Shown here one piece after another: positions 23,622-34,759 of a DNA stretch of 64,000 nucleotides. The notes beneath the pieces are model-generated. The model saw nothing but the letters and a program-made list of their open reading frames with translations, made no database searches and was not told the DNA's origin. The number at the start of each line of letters is the position of its first letter. The first letter of the stretch is position 1. Made by a program: the position numbers and the translations under genes. This DNA is from Neocallimastix lanati (nom. inval.) (taxonomy: Eukaryota; Neocallimastigomycota; Neocallimastigomycetes; Neocallimastigales; Neocallimastigaceae): the NCBI GenBank assembly GCA_016946835.1, contig JACVTC010000042.1:1153501-1217500 (forward strand), given 5' to 3'.

Positions 23622-24253
23622 GATTAAAAGTCTCATCTCACCTCAACTCATATAAAGCTAAGTATTAAAATATATATAGTATAAAAAAAATAAATAATAA
23701 AATATATTCTTACTAATTAATATCTTAAAATACCAATAAAAAAAAAAAAAAAAAAAATGGAATTTTTTTAATCAAATTCAACATTATACATATATATTTA
23801 AAAGATGAAAAACAATTCATTTTTTAATTTATATACAAAAAAAAAAAAAAAAAAAAAAAAAAAGGCTTACATAGATAAGAAATAAATAATGCTATGCTGA
23901 AATAGTCAGCAGCAAATAAAAGGTAAATAATGCTATGCTGAATTGTCAGCAGCAAATAATAAACGTCACACTGAAAATAGTCAGTGACAAAATTAAATCT
24001 TATTAAAATTTCAATTAAATAATAAGATTTAAAAGGAAATATAATTCGCGTTAAGAACAAATGAATAAACAAATAATTTATCGAATAGAATTTAAAATAA
24101 AAATATATATTAAATTAATAATAAATTAAAGGTGAATTTAATTATTCCTATATAGATATATAAAACAATGAAGAACCTTAATATCAAAATTTAAACCAAT
24201 AATTTAAATACATTAAAATTACCATAATTATTACTTAACCAATTAAATTTAAC

Positions 24254-24307
<54 letters not shown>

Positions 24308-24508
24308 TATAAGTATTAATCATTCAACAAATCAAATAATAGTATTTCAACCAATTAAATTAAATAATATAATAAAATAAAACAAACAAACATTCAATAT
24401 TCAATCACATCATATGCTAACATAAAGTTCTTAAAGACTTAGTAAACGAACAAAAAAAATTTTTTATCAAGAAAACATTTATCCAAAATTCAAAAGGGAG
24501 ATAACAAT
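23622..24508 (+). other. Leader of the copia element with three consecutive hairpins
   Basis: The leader is AT-rich with long A runs. Three short stem-loops follow each other: TGCTGA/TCAGCA at 23895-23911, the same stem at 23936-23951, and CACTGA/TCAGTG at 23969-23986. The first two sit in a repeated AATGCTATGCTGA context. No TGG-type primer-binding site adjoins the LTR, so the primer is unclear. Confidence 0.65.
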
Positions 24509-24781
24509 ATGAGTAGAAACAGAAACAACATACCTATAACTATTGATGACACAGATGAAACCTTAACAAAAGGTATCACGTTCAATTACTCGGAAAATTT
24601 CAATCGTGTTATTGAACTATCTACAGAAAATTACCCCAGCTGGAGAACGAACATTCTATATCTACTGATGATTAACAACCTTGAAGGATACGTAATAGAA
24701 GAAAAAAAAAGAAACTTAGAAAAAGAAATCTTAGGGATGACCTTGACAACTACCTTGAAGACAAGTTTGACCCCAGCCTAG
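24509..24781 (+). CDS. gag: N-terminal part of copia Gag, split by a frame change
   Basis: The 90-aa frame starts with an ATG after GGGAGATAACAAT. It matches a copia Gag N-terminus (ITFNYSENFNRVIELSTENYPSWRTNILYLLMINNLEGYVIEEK). The next frame continues the protein without a gap (DDLDNYLEDKF, then YDKNTSLKDIKND), so a -1 shift happens between about 24702 and 24735. An A9 run at 24702-24710 is the likeliest place. It could be a mutation, a sequencing slip, or translational slippage; copia elements normally use one frame. Confidence 0.75.
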   Translation: MSRNRNNIPITIDDTDETLTKGITFNYSENFNRVIELSTENYPSWRTNILYLLMINNLEGYVIEEKKRNLEKEILGMTLTTTLKTSLTPA

Positions 24782-27700
24782 TATACGATAAGAACACATC
24801 GTTAAAAGACATAAAAAACGATGTGATGGTAAAATGGATCATTACCAACAGCCTAGGAGAGAATACAAAGAAAATAATTGAAGGTAATGGAAAGACAGCT
24901 CATCAAATATGGATTACATTAGAAAAGTCCTTCACAATGAGTCCAGAGAAAAGGAAACTTGAAATTAAAAGCAAAATAAATAATTTGAAATACAACGAAG
25001 AAGACGACATTAACATTTTCATTGCTAAACTCCAAAACGCAATAGATGAGCTAGAAAATATTGACTATGAGTTAAGTGACCCTGTCAAGGCTGGTATTTT
25101 GAATAGGTCACTCCCTGAAAACCTAAGGTTTATAAATGTTTTCCAATATAAAAATGATTGGAAGCAACTCTGCAATTACGTTAAGGATGTCATTCCAGAC
25201 ATCATATTCTCTAACACTAGAGAGATATCCAAGACGGAAGAGAACAAATTGTTCCTAGTTGAATCCCAAGCCAAGAATAGGAACAAAATTTCTAAGGTTA
25301 TCACAACAAGAAAAAGAAAAAATGGTAAATGCTTCAACTGTGGTACTTTTGGACATTACTCTTATGAATGCAGAAACAAGGCCAAATACAGATTCAAAAG
25401 GAAACCATTCAAAAAAAACCTCAGAAAGAATTATTGTAACAACATTCCAAGTACCTCCAAGTATATTAGGAACCAACGTAAGAATCAAGTGAACGCCATT
25501 GAAAAACCTCAAGATATTTTCGAAGACTGTAATACCGAAAATGGGATATTATTAAATTGTATTACAAACACTGTCAGCAATAACCACTATCCACAAAGCC
25601 ACATATCACAATGGATAATAGACTCAGGAGCATCCATACATATCACAGGATGTATTGACTTACTTACAGATATTAAAAAATGTAATGAAGAAGTTATTCT
25701 CCCAAACGGTAAGACAGTTGTTGCCTCCGCTTACGGTAATTTTACCGGATATATTGACAATTCAAAATTTATATTAAAGAACGTGTTCTACGTCGATAAC
25801 ATAAACAAAAATATAATATCAGTTACCAAACTTATCCAACAACACTATAAAATTATATTTTTCAATTACAACAACAAACCTTATTTAACCATTTACAATG
25901 ATTCCGGCAAAAGAATCATTAACGTTAGTTCAAACAGCCAGAATATTTTTACTTTATGGATATCGAACAAGCTAATTTCAAACAACGAACCAAAACACGA
26001 CAAAACCTTATTGATGCACCTCTCTACTCTAAACAAATTAGATAAAATTAATTTATGGCACAGTCGCCTTGGGCACTTCAACATTAACCCTATTAAAAAT
26101 AAACTATTAAAAATTAATATCAAATCTAAATGTCCAATATGCTCTCAATCAAAACAAAGAAACTTACCTCATCGGAAATCAAACAACAGAGCCAAAGCTC
26201 CTTTTGAACTAATTCACATGGACCTAGTGGGTCCAGTAGTAGAATCTATTCATTCCAATAAATATTTCCTATCCATCCTTGATGACTATTCTCGTTTTGG
26301 TTGGGTCCTCTTCATCCAAAACAAGAGTGACATTTTCGAAAAGTTCACTTTATGGGTTAAATCTATTGAAAATATATTTAATAAGACCATCACTTACATT
26401 CGTACCGACAATGGTACGGAATTTACGAACAATAAATTCAAGTATTTCTGCTCTCAGAGAGGTATTGTTCAACAGTTCACTATCCCTCATAATCCTCAAC
26501 AAAATGGGAGAGCTGAACGATTTAATGGCACTCTCATTAGTTCAGCTAAATCTCTACTTAATGATTCACAACTTAGTAAAGAATTCTGGGAATACGCGGT
26601 AGACACTGCTAATTACATACACAATCGTATTCCCCACTCTGGCATCAACAACAAAATCCCTTTTGAACTATTATTCAAAACTAAAATGGATTATTCACAT
26701 TTTAAAGTCTTCGGTTGTAAGGTCTTCTTCTTTGTTCCTAAATCACAACGAAACAAATTCGACAATAATTCCCTTCCAGGTATCTTCTTGGGTTATCACC
26801 CATTAACTAATTCCTATAAAATTCTGAACATAGCTAATAATAAGATCGTTCTCTCTCGTTCAGTCGAATTCTTCGAAGATACTCCTGGAAACTCCAAAAT
26901 ATCTCGCCCAGTTCCTAGAAATTTCCCAAACTTTATGCCAATTTCCGAAATCAGGGGGAGCAACACCTATATGTTAAACAATTTTAATAATTTTAATAAC
27001 TTTTCTTACAATCCACAAAACTCGCATGGACAAATCGACAACAGCAATAAGATAAATTATAACAATATTTCCTCACACAAAGAAAACAAAACAAACGACA
27101 CAACCACTGAATTAAACCAAATAAACACCAGAAAACGTAATGATAATCAAAAACTCAAAGAACCAAATGACTTTGATGACATCTTTAGCCTACCTGACAA
27201 AGACGACTGGTTAAAAGCCATAAACGAGGAACTTAAGAATATGGAGAAACTTAAGGTTTTCAATACCACCAAATCCTTACCTACTGGTGCTAATATCATA
27301 TCCTGTAAGTGGGTACTAAAATATAAAAGGGACACCGATGGGAATATCACAAAAAGAAAAGCCCGTCTAGTAGCTAGAGGCTTCACTCAAAGGTATGGAA
27401 TAGACTATACCTTCACCTTCTCCCCCACATTAAAACTAGACTCACTACGAATTATCGTTGCTCTCGCAGTACAAAGAAACTACCGAATAATGCAAATTGA
27501 CGTTAACGCCGCATACTTAAATGCCGACCTAAATGAAAACATCTATATCAAGGCACCAAAGGGACACCCGATGCACAACAAAGGATTCTTAAAACTCAAC
27601 AAAGCCTTGTATGGATTAAAGCAGGCAGGCCGAGAATGGAACGAGACATTGAACAACACACTCACAAAGATTGGATTCCGAAGATTAATTAGTGAACCGT

Positions 27701-28686
27701 GCCTATACATCATGGAAAACGAATCAAAAGAGGTTCTATGTATTGTAGCGGTCTACGTAGATGATATATTACTGATAGGTAAACAAAAAGAAATTTTATA
27801 TGTAAAAGAACAAATTAAAGTATATTTTAATATTAAAGATATAGGTGATATTGATTTCGTCATTGGAATAAAATTTAAAAAATATTACGATGGATATTTC
27901 ATGCAACAACGAGGTTACATAAAAGAATTATTAGTTAAGTTTAAACTAAAAGATCGCTTACCCGTTAAAAACTTGAAACCCATTGAGAATCTTAATTTAA
28001 GAAAAAGAAAGTGCGACGAAACATTATATAGGAGTGCAATTGGAAAATTAATCTATCTAGCTGTCTGTACTAGGCCTGATATAATGTTCGCCGTAAGCAG
28101 GGCTGCCAGAAAGAATAAGAATCCAACTTTAGAGGATTGGGCCAATGTTGAACGAATATTCAAGTATCTGAGTTATACTATAAACTACGGGATAAAATTC
28201 ACAAAGGAAAGGTCGTTGAAAGTATACGTAGATGCAGATTTCGCGGGCGACACCGAATCGAGAAAGTCAACCTCTGGATTCTTGATGATGATTGGAAATG
28301 CGCCAACTAGCTGGTATTCTAAGCTACAGAAGTGTGTAGCGACATCTACTGCTGAATCGGAATATTATGGTGTTAGTGAGTGTGCAAAGCATAGCCTATG
28401 GTACATGAACATATTAAACGAATTGAATATAAATATAAATTCCGTTACCATTAATATTGATAATAAGGCCGCAATATACAACTGTCAGAATCAATCAATA
28501 AACTCAAGATCAAAGCATATCGACATCAAATATCATCACGTAAGGGAACTTATTAAGGAAAATAAAATAAATTTGAAATATATTAATTCTAAAGAAAATC
28601 TAGTTGATGGATTTACAAAGTATCTTTGTAACTCCCTAATGGACAAATTTAGAAATTCACTACTCACGGAAGTGAAAGACCACTGA
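24735..28686 (+). CDS. gag-pol: Copia Gag-Pol polyprotein
   Basis: The frame is open from about 24735 to the stop at 28684-28686. Numbering from 24823: Gag, then zinc knuckle CFNCGTFGHYSYEC (170-183); protease WIIDSGASIHIT (D near 267); integrase zinc site LWHSRLGHFN..CPICSQSKQR; integrase core with HMDLVGP, RTDNGTEF (about 529) and QQNGRAERFNG; RT with KARLVARGFTQRYGIDY, YLNADL, LYGLKQAGREW and YVDD (about 978); RNase H with YVDADFAGD, STAESEYYGVSE and DNKAAIYNCQN..RSKHIDIKYHHVRE. Order and motifs are those of Pseudoviridae. All catalytic motifs look intact. Confidence 0.95.
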
Positions 28687-28719
28687 GACAAATCTCACAT
28701 ATCTTTACGGATAGTTAGA

Positions 28720-28731
28720 TTTGAGGGGGAG
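28720..28731 (+). promoter_or_regulatory. Polypurine tract of the copia element
   Basis: TTGAGGGGGAG immediately precedes the 3' LTR start TGTTAAAC. This is the standard position and composition for plus-strand priming. Confidence 0.8.
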
Positions 28732-28922
28732 TGTTAAACGACAATATTAATGTGTCGAACATAGTATCTACCAATCATATTTTACATACAAACAAAATAA
28801 GATAAGAAAATTACAAATAGTTCATAAAAACGTAGTTAATCTTGTTTTTATATAATAAATAAAAATGCTATATTAATATTACATACTTTATAAGTGTACT
28901 TCTATAATTTTAGTGTTTAAAA
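28732..28922 (+). repeat. 3' LTR of the copia element
   Basis: It is 191 bp, nearly identical to 23431-23621, and is followed by the TAAAC duplication. Confidence 0.92.
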
Positions 28923-29087
28923 TAAACAATTATAATATTTTGATATATATAAAATAATTTATATAAAACCTGCAAACTCAAATTAGAAGTTTGACGTCCT
29001 ATCCGAATAGACTACAAACGATATTTTTGAAAATTTAATATTAAATTAAATTAAAATATTAAAATTTATTATAAAATTGAACTTAAA

Positions 29088-30252
29088 TGTCACGAATACT
29101 AGTGGATTTGAAGTTAAAATTCACTATTAGATCAATTGAAATTTAATTTAGTTATTGACAAAAATTATTTTAATTCAATTTTAATTTTAAAAATAAATAT
29201 TAGAAACATTAAAGAATTAGAAACCAAAGGGTTTGGACTTATTTATTAAAGATAATTTAATTTAATTTAATCCTTAAGAATTTGGAAAAAAATAACATGA
29301 AGAAAAACAACGATAACTCAACAAATAATGGAAATATAATATTGTGATTTCCCGCTAAAATTATATTCATTGGAAAGCTACGGACGAGAACTACAACATA
29401 TGTTAAAATCAACCTTATTGAACAACTAGATAACGAGATATTGGACTATAAAGATATTTAAATATCAAAATATAATTTAATTATTTAATTAAGACCTAAA
29501 TTATTAATTAAGAAATTTATATTAGATAAATCTCTTAACTTGGAAATTATATTATTAATTTGTATTATTAATTAAAAATACAGAATTAGTTATTAGTAAT
29601 AGTTTTATAATATTTTAAATAAGTTTATAAGTTTTATATATTTTATTATTATATATTTTTATTCAATTATTTTCTAAAAGATTCTAAGGAATTCTTTATT
29701 ATTCTAAAGATTTCCGAAAGAGAATTTTAATTAGTTTTAATATTTTATTTTATTTTATATTTGATTATTAAATTAGTTTTATTATTAAATTGTTTTATGA
29801 ATAATTTATATAGTTATTTTATTAAAAGATTCTTATCAATATTATTTTATTATATATTTTATATAGTTTATATACATGTATAAATATATAAAGATTAAAA
29901 TGTATTATTTAATTATATTGTTAATTATTATTTTAGTTTAGTATAAAAAGGATTTGAAATTCCATATTTTGAATTCTTTGTAAAATTATTAACCTTTAAC
30001 CTTTAACCTTTAATAATTATTAAAATATATATTAAATAAAGTTCTAATAAAACATAAATCTTAAATATTGAAATCTTAATTATAAAACTTTGTGTGTGTT
30101 ATTTATTATTTAAATTTAATTAATTGTTATAATTAATAAAAACATCTTGACCTGACCAATTTAACCCAAACTAGGAAAGATATAGCAAGAATCTTACCTA
30201 ATCAATCAATAAGATTTAACTATAATCTTACCTACCTACAAAAACTTTTACA
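29088..30252 (-). repeat. LTR family B, inverted copy 2
   Basis: This is the reverse complement of 4773-6046, with ends TGTCACGAA and CTTTTACA. Its right flank TTACG (30253-30257) is the complement of the CGTAA next to copy 1, and LTR A text follows. Its left flank (TTAAA) does not match. Confidence 0.75.
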
Positions 30253-30257
30253 TTACG

Positions 30258-30790
30258 TAACGTATCTCTAAACAGTTAGCAATTTCGGCTAATCAAATAA
30301 AATCTTTTATTAATTTCGTACATTAAATTTTATTATTTTATAGTTAATTACATAGTTAAATACTTAGTTAAATATATTTTATTTAGTGATTAGTAAACAA
30401 AGTTAAATTAAATTATTTACCAATCATAAAATTATTAACATGTATAAATAATAATTGAACTTGTAACTGTAACGCACTAGCGTTACTATTAATGTAAATT
30501 GTTATTATAAATATTAATATTAATAAATAAATATATAATTATTAAATAAATATAGTTACCCAGTGTAAGCCCAGTAACTAATAACAGATAGAGTTATAAA
30601 GTGCTGCGCTATATTCTAGTGTAATAGAAATAAATAATTATAATTATAATTAATTTAGTGTTTATTATTAACAACTCGAATAGAGAAGTGTTAAGTTATC
30701 TTAGCCTTTGAATTTAATTATTGTTCATTATTTTAGTTAATAATAAACTTATCTTTTACAGATTGTAATGATACGGGGTGTCACTATTTA
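30258..30790 (-). repeat. Family A LTR, inverted copy A2 (interrupted)
   Basis: It is the reverse complement of A1 and A3: CCCAGTGTAAGCCCAGTAAC near 30558 and GTGCTGCGCTATATTCTAGT near 30601 are landmarks. Inverted similarity to A3 extends to about 30760 (AACTCGAATAGAGA..GTTAAGTTATCTT). Its distal part stops where LTR B begins. Confidence 0.7.
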
Positions 30791-30812
30791 GTGACACCCC
30801 GTATCATTACAA
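30763..30812. repeat. Perfect palindrome, 24-bp arms
   Basis: The arms at 30763-30786 and 30789-30812 are exact reverse complements separated by TT; the core is GGGGTGTCACTA..TAGTGACACCCC. It lies at the start of LTR A2, and a related CCGTATCAGTAAAAG..AAGTTT sequence begins A3 at 31633. Confidence 0.95.
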
Positions 30813-30868
30813 GAATATTTAATAGGAAATACAAGGTATTTACCTTGTATTTCCTATTAAATATTCTT
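30811..30868. repeat. Second perfect palindrome, 28-bp arms
   Basis: The arms at 30811-30838 and 30841-30868 are exact reverse complements separated by TT; the core is GGAAATACAAGGTA and its complement. It shares its first two bases with the preceding palindrome, so the two form a back-to-back double cruciform. No gene is involved. Confidence 0.95.
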
Positions 30869-31110
30869 TTTAATTTCTTTTATTAATATTAAATATAATA
30901 AAAATTATTACTAAATATTCTTATTACAAATTATATATAATTTAAATCATTACTAATTCTTATTTTTATATTAAGTATAATAAAAACCTATTTCAACAAA
31001 TATTTGATATAAAATACAGAATTATAAGTTTCTGTATAATATTTTCTAAACCTTGGAAATAAACTAAAAATAAAACAAAAATCAAAAATAAATTAAATCT
31101 TTATTAAAAT

Positions 31111-31272
31111 AAAAATGAACTAAATTACAGAAGAATTTCAATAATAAAAATGAACTAAATTACAGAAGAATTTCAATAATAAAAATGATCTAAAATCCAG
31201 AAGAATTTCAATAATAAAAATAATCTAAAATACAGAAGAATTTCAATAATAAAAATGATCTAAAATACAGAA
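31111..31272. repeat. 35-bp tandem repeat
   Basis: About 4.6 copies of a 35-bp unit (AAAAATGAACTAAATTACAG..GAATTTCAATAAT) start at 31111, 31146, 31181, 31216 and 31251, with a few substitutions such as GATC for GAAC. The surrounding 30870-31620 is AT-rich with no gene. Confidence 0.9.
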
Positions 31273-31627
31273 AATATCAATTCTATAAGTCTCTTTCTGA
31301 AAACAATATCAAGAAGAAACTACCGCCCGGAATGCCCTTCGTGATACAATCTCTAAATTAATTTTTATATTTTAATTTAATAAATGTTATTTTTTTTAAA
31401 AAAAACAATTTAAAATAATAGTTAAAAATTAAAATAAAATGTATTAAAATAAAAAGTATAAAAAGAAGAATAAATTTCTTTCTTTTTAATATGTGGAATA
31501 AATAATTTTAATTTTAAATTTAAATAAAGAATATTTTAAAATTTAATTTTTTTCTTGTTTCCAAATTTATTTTTATCATTATGTATTAATATTTATTTTT
31601 TTGTTTTGAATATCTTAGTGTTTCAAC

Positions 31628-32095
31628 CCCAGTCCGTATCAGTAAAAGGTAAGTTTATTATTAACTAAAATAACGAATAATAATTAATTTTAAAGGCCAA
31701 GATAACTTAACACCTCTCTATTCGAGTTGTTAATAATAAACACTAAATTAATTATAATTATAATTATTTATTCCTATTACACTAGAATATAGCGCAACAC
31801 TTTATAATTCTATTTGTTATTAGTTATTGGGCTTACACAGGGTAACTATATTTATTTAATAATTATATTTTTATTTATTAATATTAATATTTATAATAAC
31901 AATTTACATTAATAGTAACGCTAGTGCGTTACAGTTACAAGTTCAATTATTATTTATACATGTTAATAATTTTATGATTGGTAAATAATTTAATTTACCT
32001 TAGTTTACTAATCACTAAATAAAAATATGTATTTAACTAAATATTTAACTATATAATTAACTATAAAAATAATAAAAATTATTTCTGCATAGTGA
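31628..32095 (-). repeat. Family A LTR, copy A3 (downstream LTR of the next element)
   Basis: It has the same orientation as A1 and is inverted relative to A2. It shares ACTAGAATATAGCGCA, GGGCTTACAC and the AACGCTAGTGCGTTACAGTT segment. The end near 32095 runs directly into the chromodomain-like coding end of the minus-strand element. Confidence 0.7.
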
Positions 32096-32099
32096 GGAT

Positions 32100-33640
32100 T
32101 GTCGTCGATCACGTCGGCGTTGACCCACTCTTGTTTATCATTCTGGTACCCAACCAGATATTGGTACTGTCCTTAGTGCTTTCTAGATCCAAGGATATGG
32201 ATTATCTTTTGGCTTCCTACGGGAGCTGGTACTAATGTCTTGGGCAGTTTGTAGTACGGTTTCAACTCACTCACATGGAACACTGGGTACATATTTGGGA
32301 ATGGCGAACGACTAATATCCAACCTGAAGTTCTTCTTTTCTTCGTCGACGCCAACTACCTTAAATGGTCCGAATTTTCTCATTGCTAACTTATAAAACGG
32401 CAACGCATCATAGTTTTCTGGCTTTCTTAGCCATACCTTGTCTAGCAGCCTATACCTGGGGTAATTATCTGTACGAGTCTTGTCCATATTATCCAGGTAT
32501 CTTGTCAGGGCGATTTCCAGTATGTGCTTTAGGTTTCCCAGGTTATGAGCAAAGCTATTGATCATTTTAGCTTCGCCCAACGAATGCACTAAGTCGGCTG
32601 TTCTTGGGGATTATGTATCTGGTAGTTATACAAGGTAAGGAAAGGAGATTGTTGGGTAGAAGCGTGGATTGAATTATTATAGCAGAACTCTGCTAGGAAT
32701 AAGTAATCCATCAAGCTTTCATCGTCATAGGTTCCCACAAAGCACCGTAAATAAGTTTCCACGTAGGCATTGTTCCTTTCGACTTGGCCTACTATTTCAT
32801 GGTGACTAGTTGTAGCATAGTTTACTTCAGTTCCGAAAAACTCTAGTAGCTCCTTCCATACTTGGCTTGTAAACTGAACTCCTCTGTCAGTCGTAACCAC
32901 CTTAGGGAATCCGTGCAACCTGTAAATTTCTTTTAGGAAAGCGTTAGCAGTCTCGTTAGCAGTGGGCACATGCTTAAATCCTATCCGGTGTATCATCTTG
33001 GTTAATTTGTCACAGCACACTAAGATACAACCTGCTCTTTTCGTTTCCCAAACGTAACCATCTTCTGTTCTTGTCCTGCATTTTACTGGTAGATCCGTAA
33101 TAAAGTCTAATTGTATGTCTTGCCAGGGTAATTCTGCAACTGGAACCCTTACTGCAGTACCATATTCTTTGTGTCTATTATCCTTCTTGGTAGCGCAGGT
33201 TTTGCAAGCTTTGACATAGACTGAAATATTCTTCCTCATCTTCGGCCAGTAGAAATTCCTAGATACTAGGTCCGAAGTCTTATCTATTCCCAAATGTCCT
33301 GCGTACTCCGAGTCGTGGTTTAGTTGGATAATTGTCTTCCTGAACGTTGTGGGCACGTATACTTGTTCAGGATTTTCCTTTCTAACCAGAAGGTCATCTA
33401 CTTCTAGCCAATGTTTCTTGTTGTAATTATTTCTGGCGTTTTCAGCTAAGTCTTTAATTATCTCTTGGGCCATTTTGTCCTGTCTATAGGCCTGCTTAAT
33501 ATCATCCGCGAAATTGGTGGCTAAGGCTAAATAACTAGCTTCTCCATCTACATCATCGAATCCTACCAATTGTTCGGGTTTTAATAGGCTATCTTTGTCG
33601 AATTCTTTACTCTCAGTTTTCTCTGTTTCAACCCTCGATA
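32100..33640 (-). pseudogene. Truncated Ty3/gypsy pol: integrase and chromodomain-like end
   Basis: The upstream frame (32589-33713) has RNase H's last residues (LSRVETEKTE), the integrase zinc site (HDSEYAGHLGI..YWPKMRKN..CKTCATKK), core LDFITDLP, TTDRGVQFTSQ and GQVERN. A frameshift near 32589 leads to the second frame (32173-32589) with FGPFKVVGVDEEKKNFRLDI and FHVSELKPYYKLPKTLVPAP. A YLVGYQNDKQEWVNADVIDDN segment beyond, near 32100-32165, looks like a chromodomain end. RT and gag are missing: homology stops abruptly near 33640. It is the better-preserved relative of 742-2150. Confidence 0.88.
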
Positions 33641-33870
33641 GAAAGTAGAGCCAACTATAGGTGGCGTCCTTGCCATCCCAGAGGAGCTGGACACTGTAAA
33701 TCCTCTCAAACAAGGCTTACGCAATGGGATTCTTATAGTATTAGAAATATAGAAAACATACCTACCTAAGTATCGTTTAACCCCTAACCTTTCACAAAAA
33801 ACCCAGAGGGAAAAATCGTGAAGATTTGATACTTGTGGGGGTCGATCCAGAGACCTTTGGTATGATAAAT
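33641..33870. other. Unidentified, less AT-rich block at a truncation junction
   Basis: The element's coding homology ends at about 33640, and this block (landmarks GGTGGCGTCCTTGCCATCCC and GGGGGTCGATCCAGAGACC) has a different composition. On the minus strand GGTCTCTGGATCGACCCCC loosely resembles a pol III B box, so a tRNA-derived short element is possible. It carries no convincing protein. Confidence 0.4.
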
Positions 33871-34109
33871 TATAATTACATATTGAAATAAAATAAAATA
33901 AAAAAATTATTATCAAAAAGATATAAATTTTAATATTTAATAATTATTATTAAATATACTGTTACTATACATATTTATTGAATGTGGTTCATTTTGCCAA
34001 TTTTTATAATACAAATTTTCAATACTCCATTTATTTTTAATTGATTGTAAAATTTTTTTGTTAACGCCATAAAAAATTTAAAAAAAAAATAAATGTATAA
34101 ATAAATAAA

Positions 34110-34540
34110 CAAACAAATAAATAAATAAATAAAGAATGTAATAAGTATATAAAATAAAAATAAATAGTAGAATATGAATATAAAATATATAAAAATAAAA
34201 TAAAATAAAATAAAATAAAATAAATAATAGAATATAAATATAAGTACAGATTGAATAAAATAAAATAAAATAAATAGTAGAATAAAATATAAATACAAAT
34301 TGAATAAAATAAATAAAATAAATAGTAGAATATAAATATAAGTACAGATTGAATAAAATAAAATAAAATAAATAGTAGAATATAAATATAAAACAGATTG
34401 AATAAAATAAAATAAATTATAGAATATAAATATAAGTACAGATTGAATAAAATAAAATAAAATAAATAGTAGAATATAAATATAAATACAGATTGAATAA
34501 AATAAATAAAATAAATATCTAATATTTTTTTTTATTAAAG
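34110..34540 (-). repeat. Minisatellite array, copy 1 (short, minus orientation)
   Basis: There are about seven units of the form AATAGTAGAATATAAATATA + AGTACAGATTGAATAAA + (ATAAA)n. It is the reverse complement of the larger array that begins at 34760, so the two arrays face each other across about 220 bp. Frames in it are artefacts of the repeat. Confidence 0.85.
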
Positions 34541-34759
34541 AATATTACAGATCAATGTTTTAGAAATGAAATTTTTTTACATTTTTATTTTATTCAATTG
34601 ATGATGTAATTTAATATATAAAATAATATTATTGATTGTTTATAATCTCATTAAATATAAATGATTTTTTTGCTTTCTAATATATATAATTAAATAAAAC
34701 ATTTTATTTTTAACAATAAATTTTCTTTAATATTCTTTAATAAAAAATAATGATAAATA

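Larger units (their letters stand above)
23431..28922 (+). mobile_element. Complete Ty1/copia LTR retrotransposon
   Basis: The element is about 5.5 kb with two 191-bp LTRs (23431-23621 and 28732-28922) that differ at one position by eye, and an exact 5-bp TSD, TAAAC, at 23426-23430 and 28923-28927. It contains a leader, a gag-pol frame with copia domain order (integrase before RT) and a polypurine tract. It starts 70 bp downstream of the tRNA-Thr gene. Apart from one frame change near the gag start it looks intact and young. Confidence 0.95.

Noticed and set aside
24509-28686. Shadow frames on both strands of the copia element (for example 25255-25512 and 26279-26602)
   Set aside because: They overlap the clear Gag-Pol frame and have no domain content.
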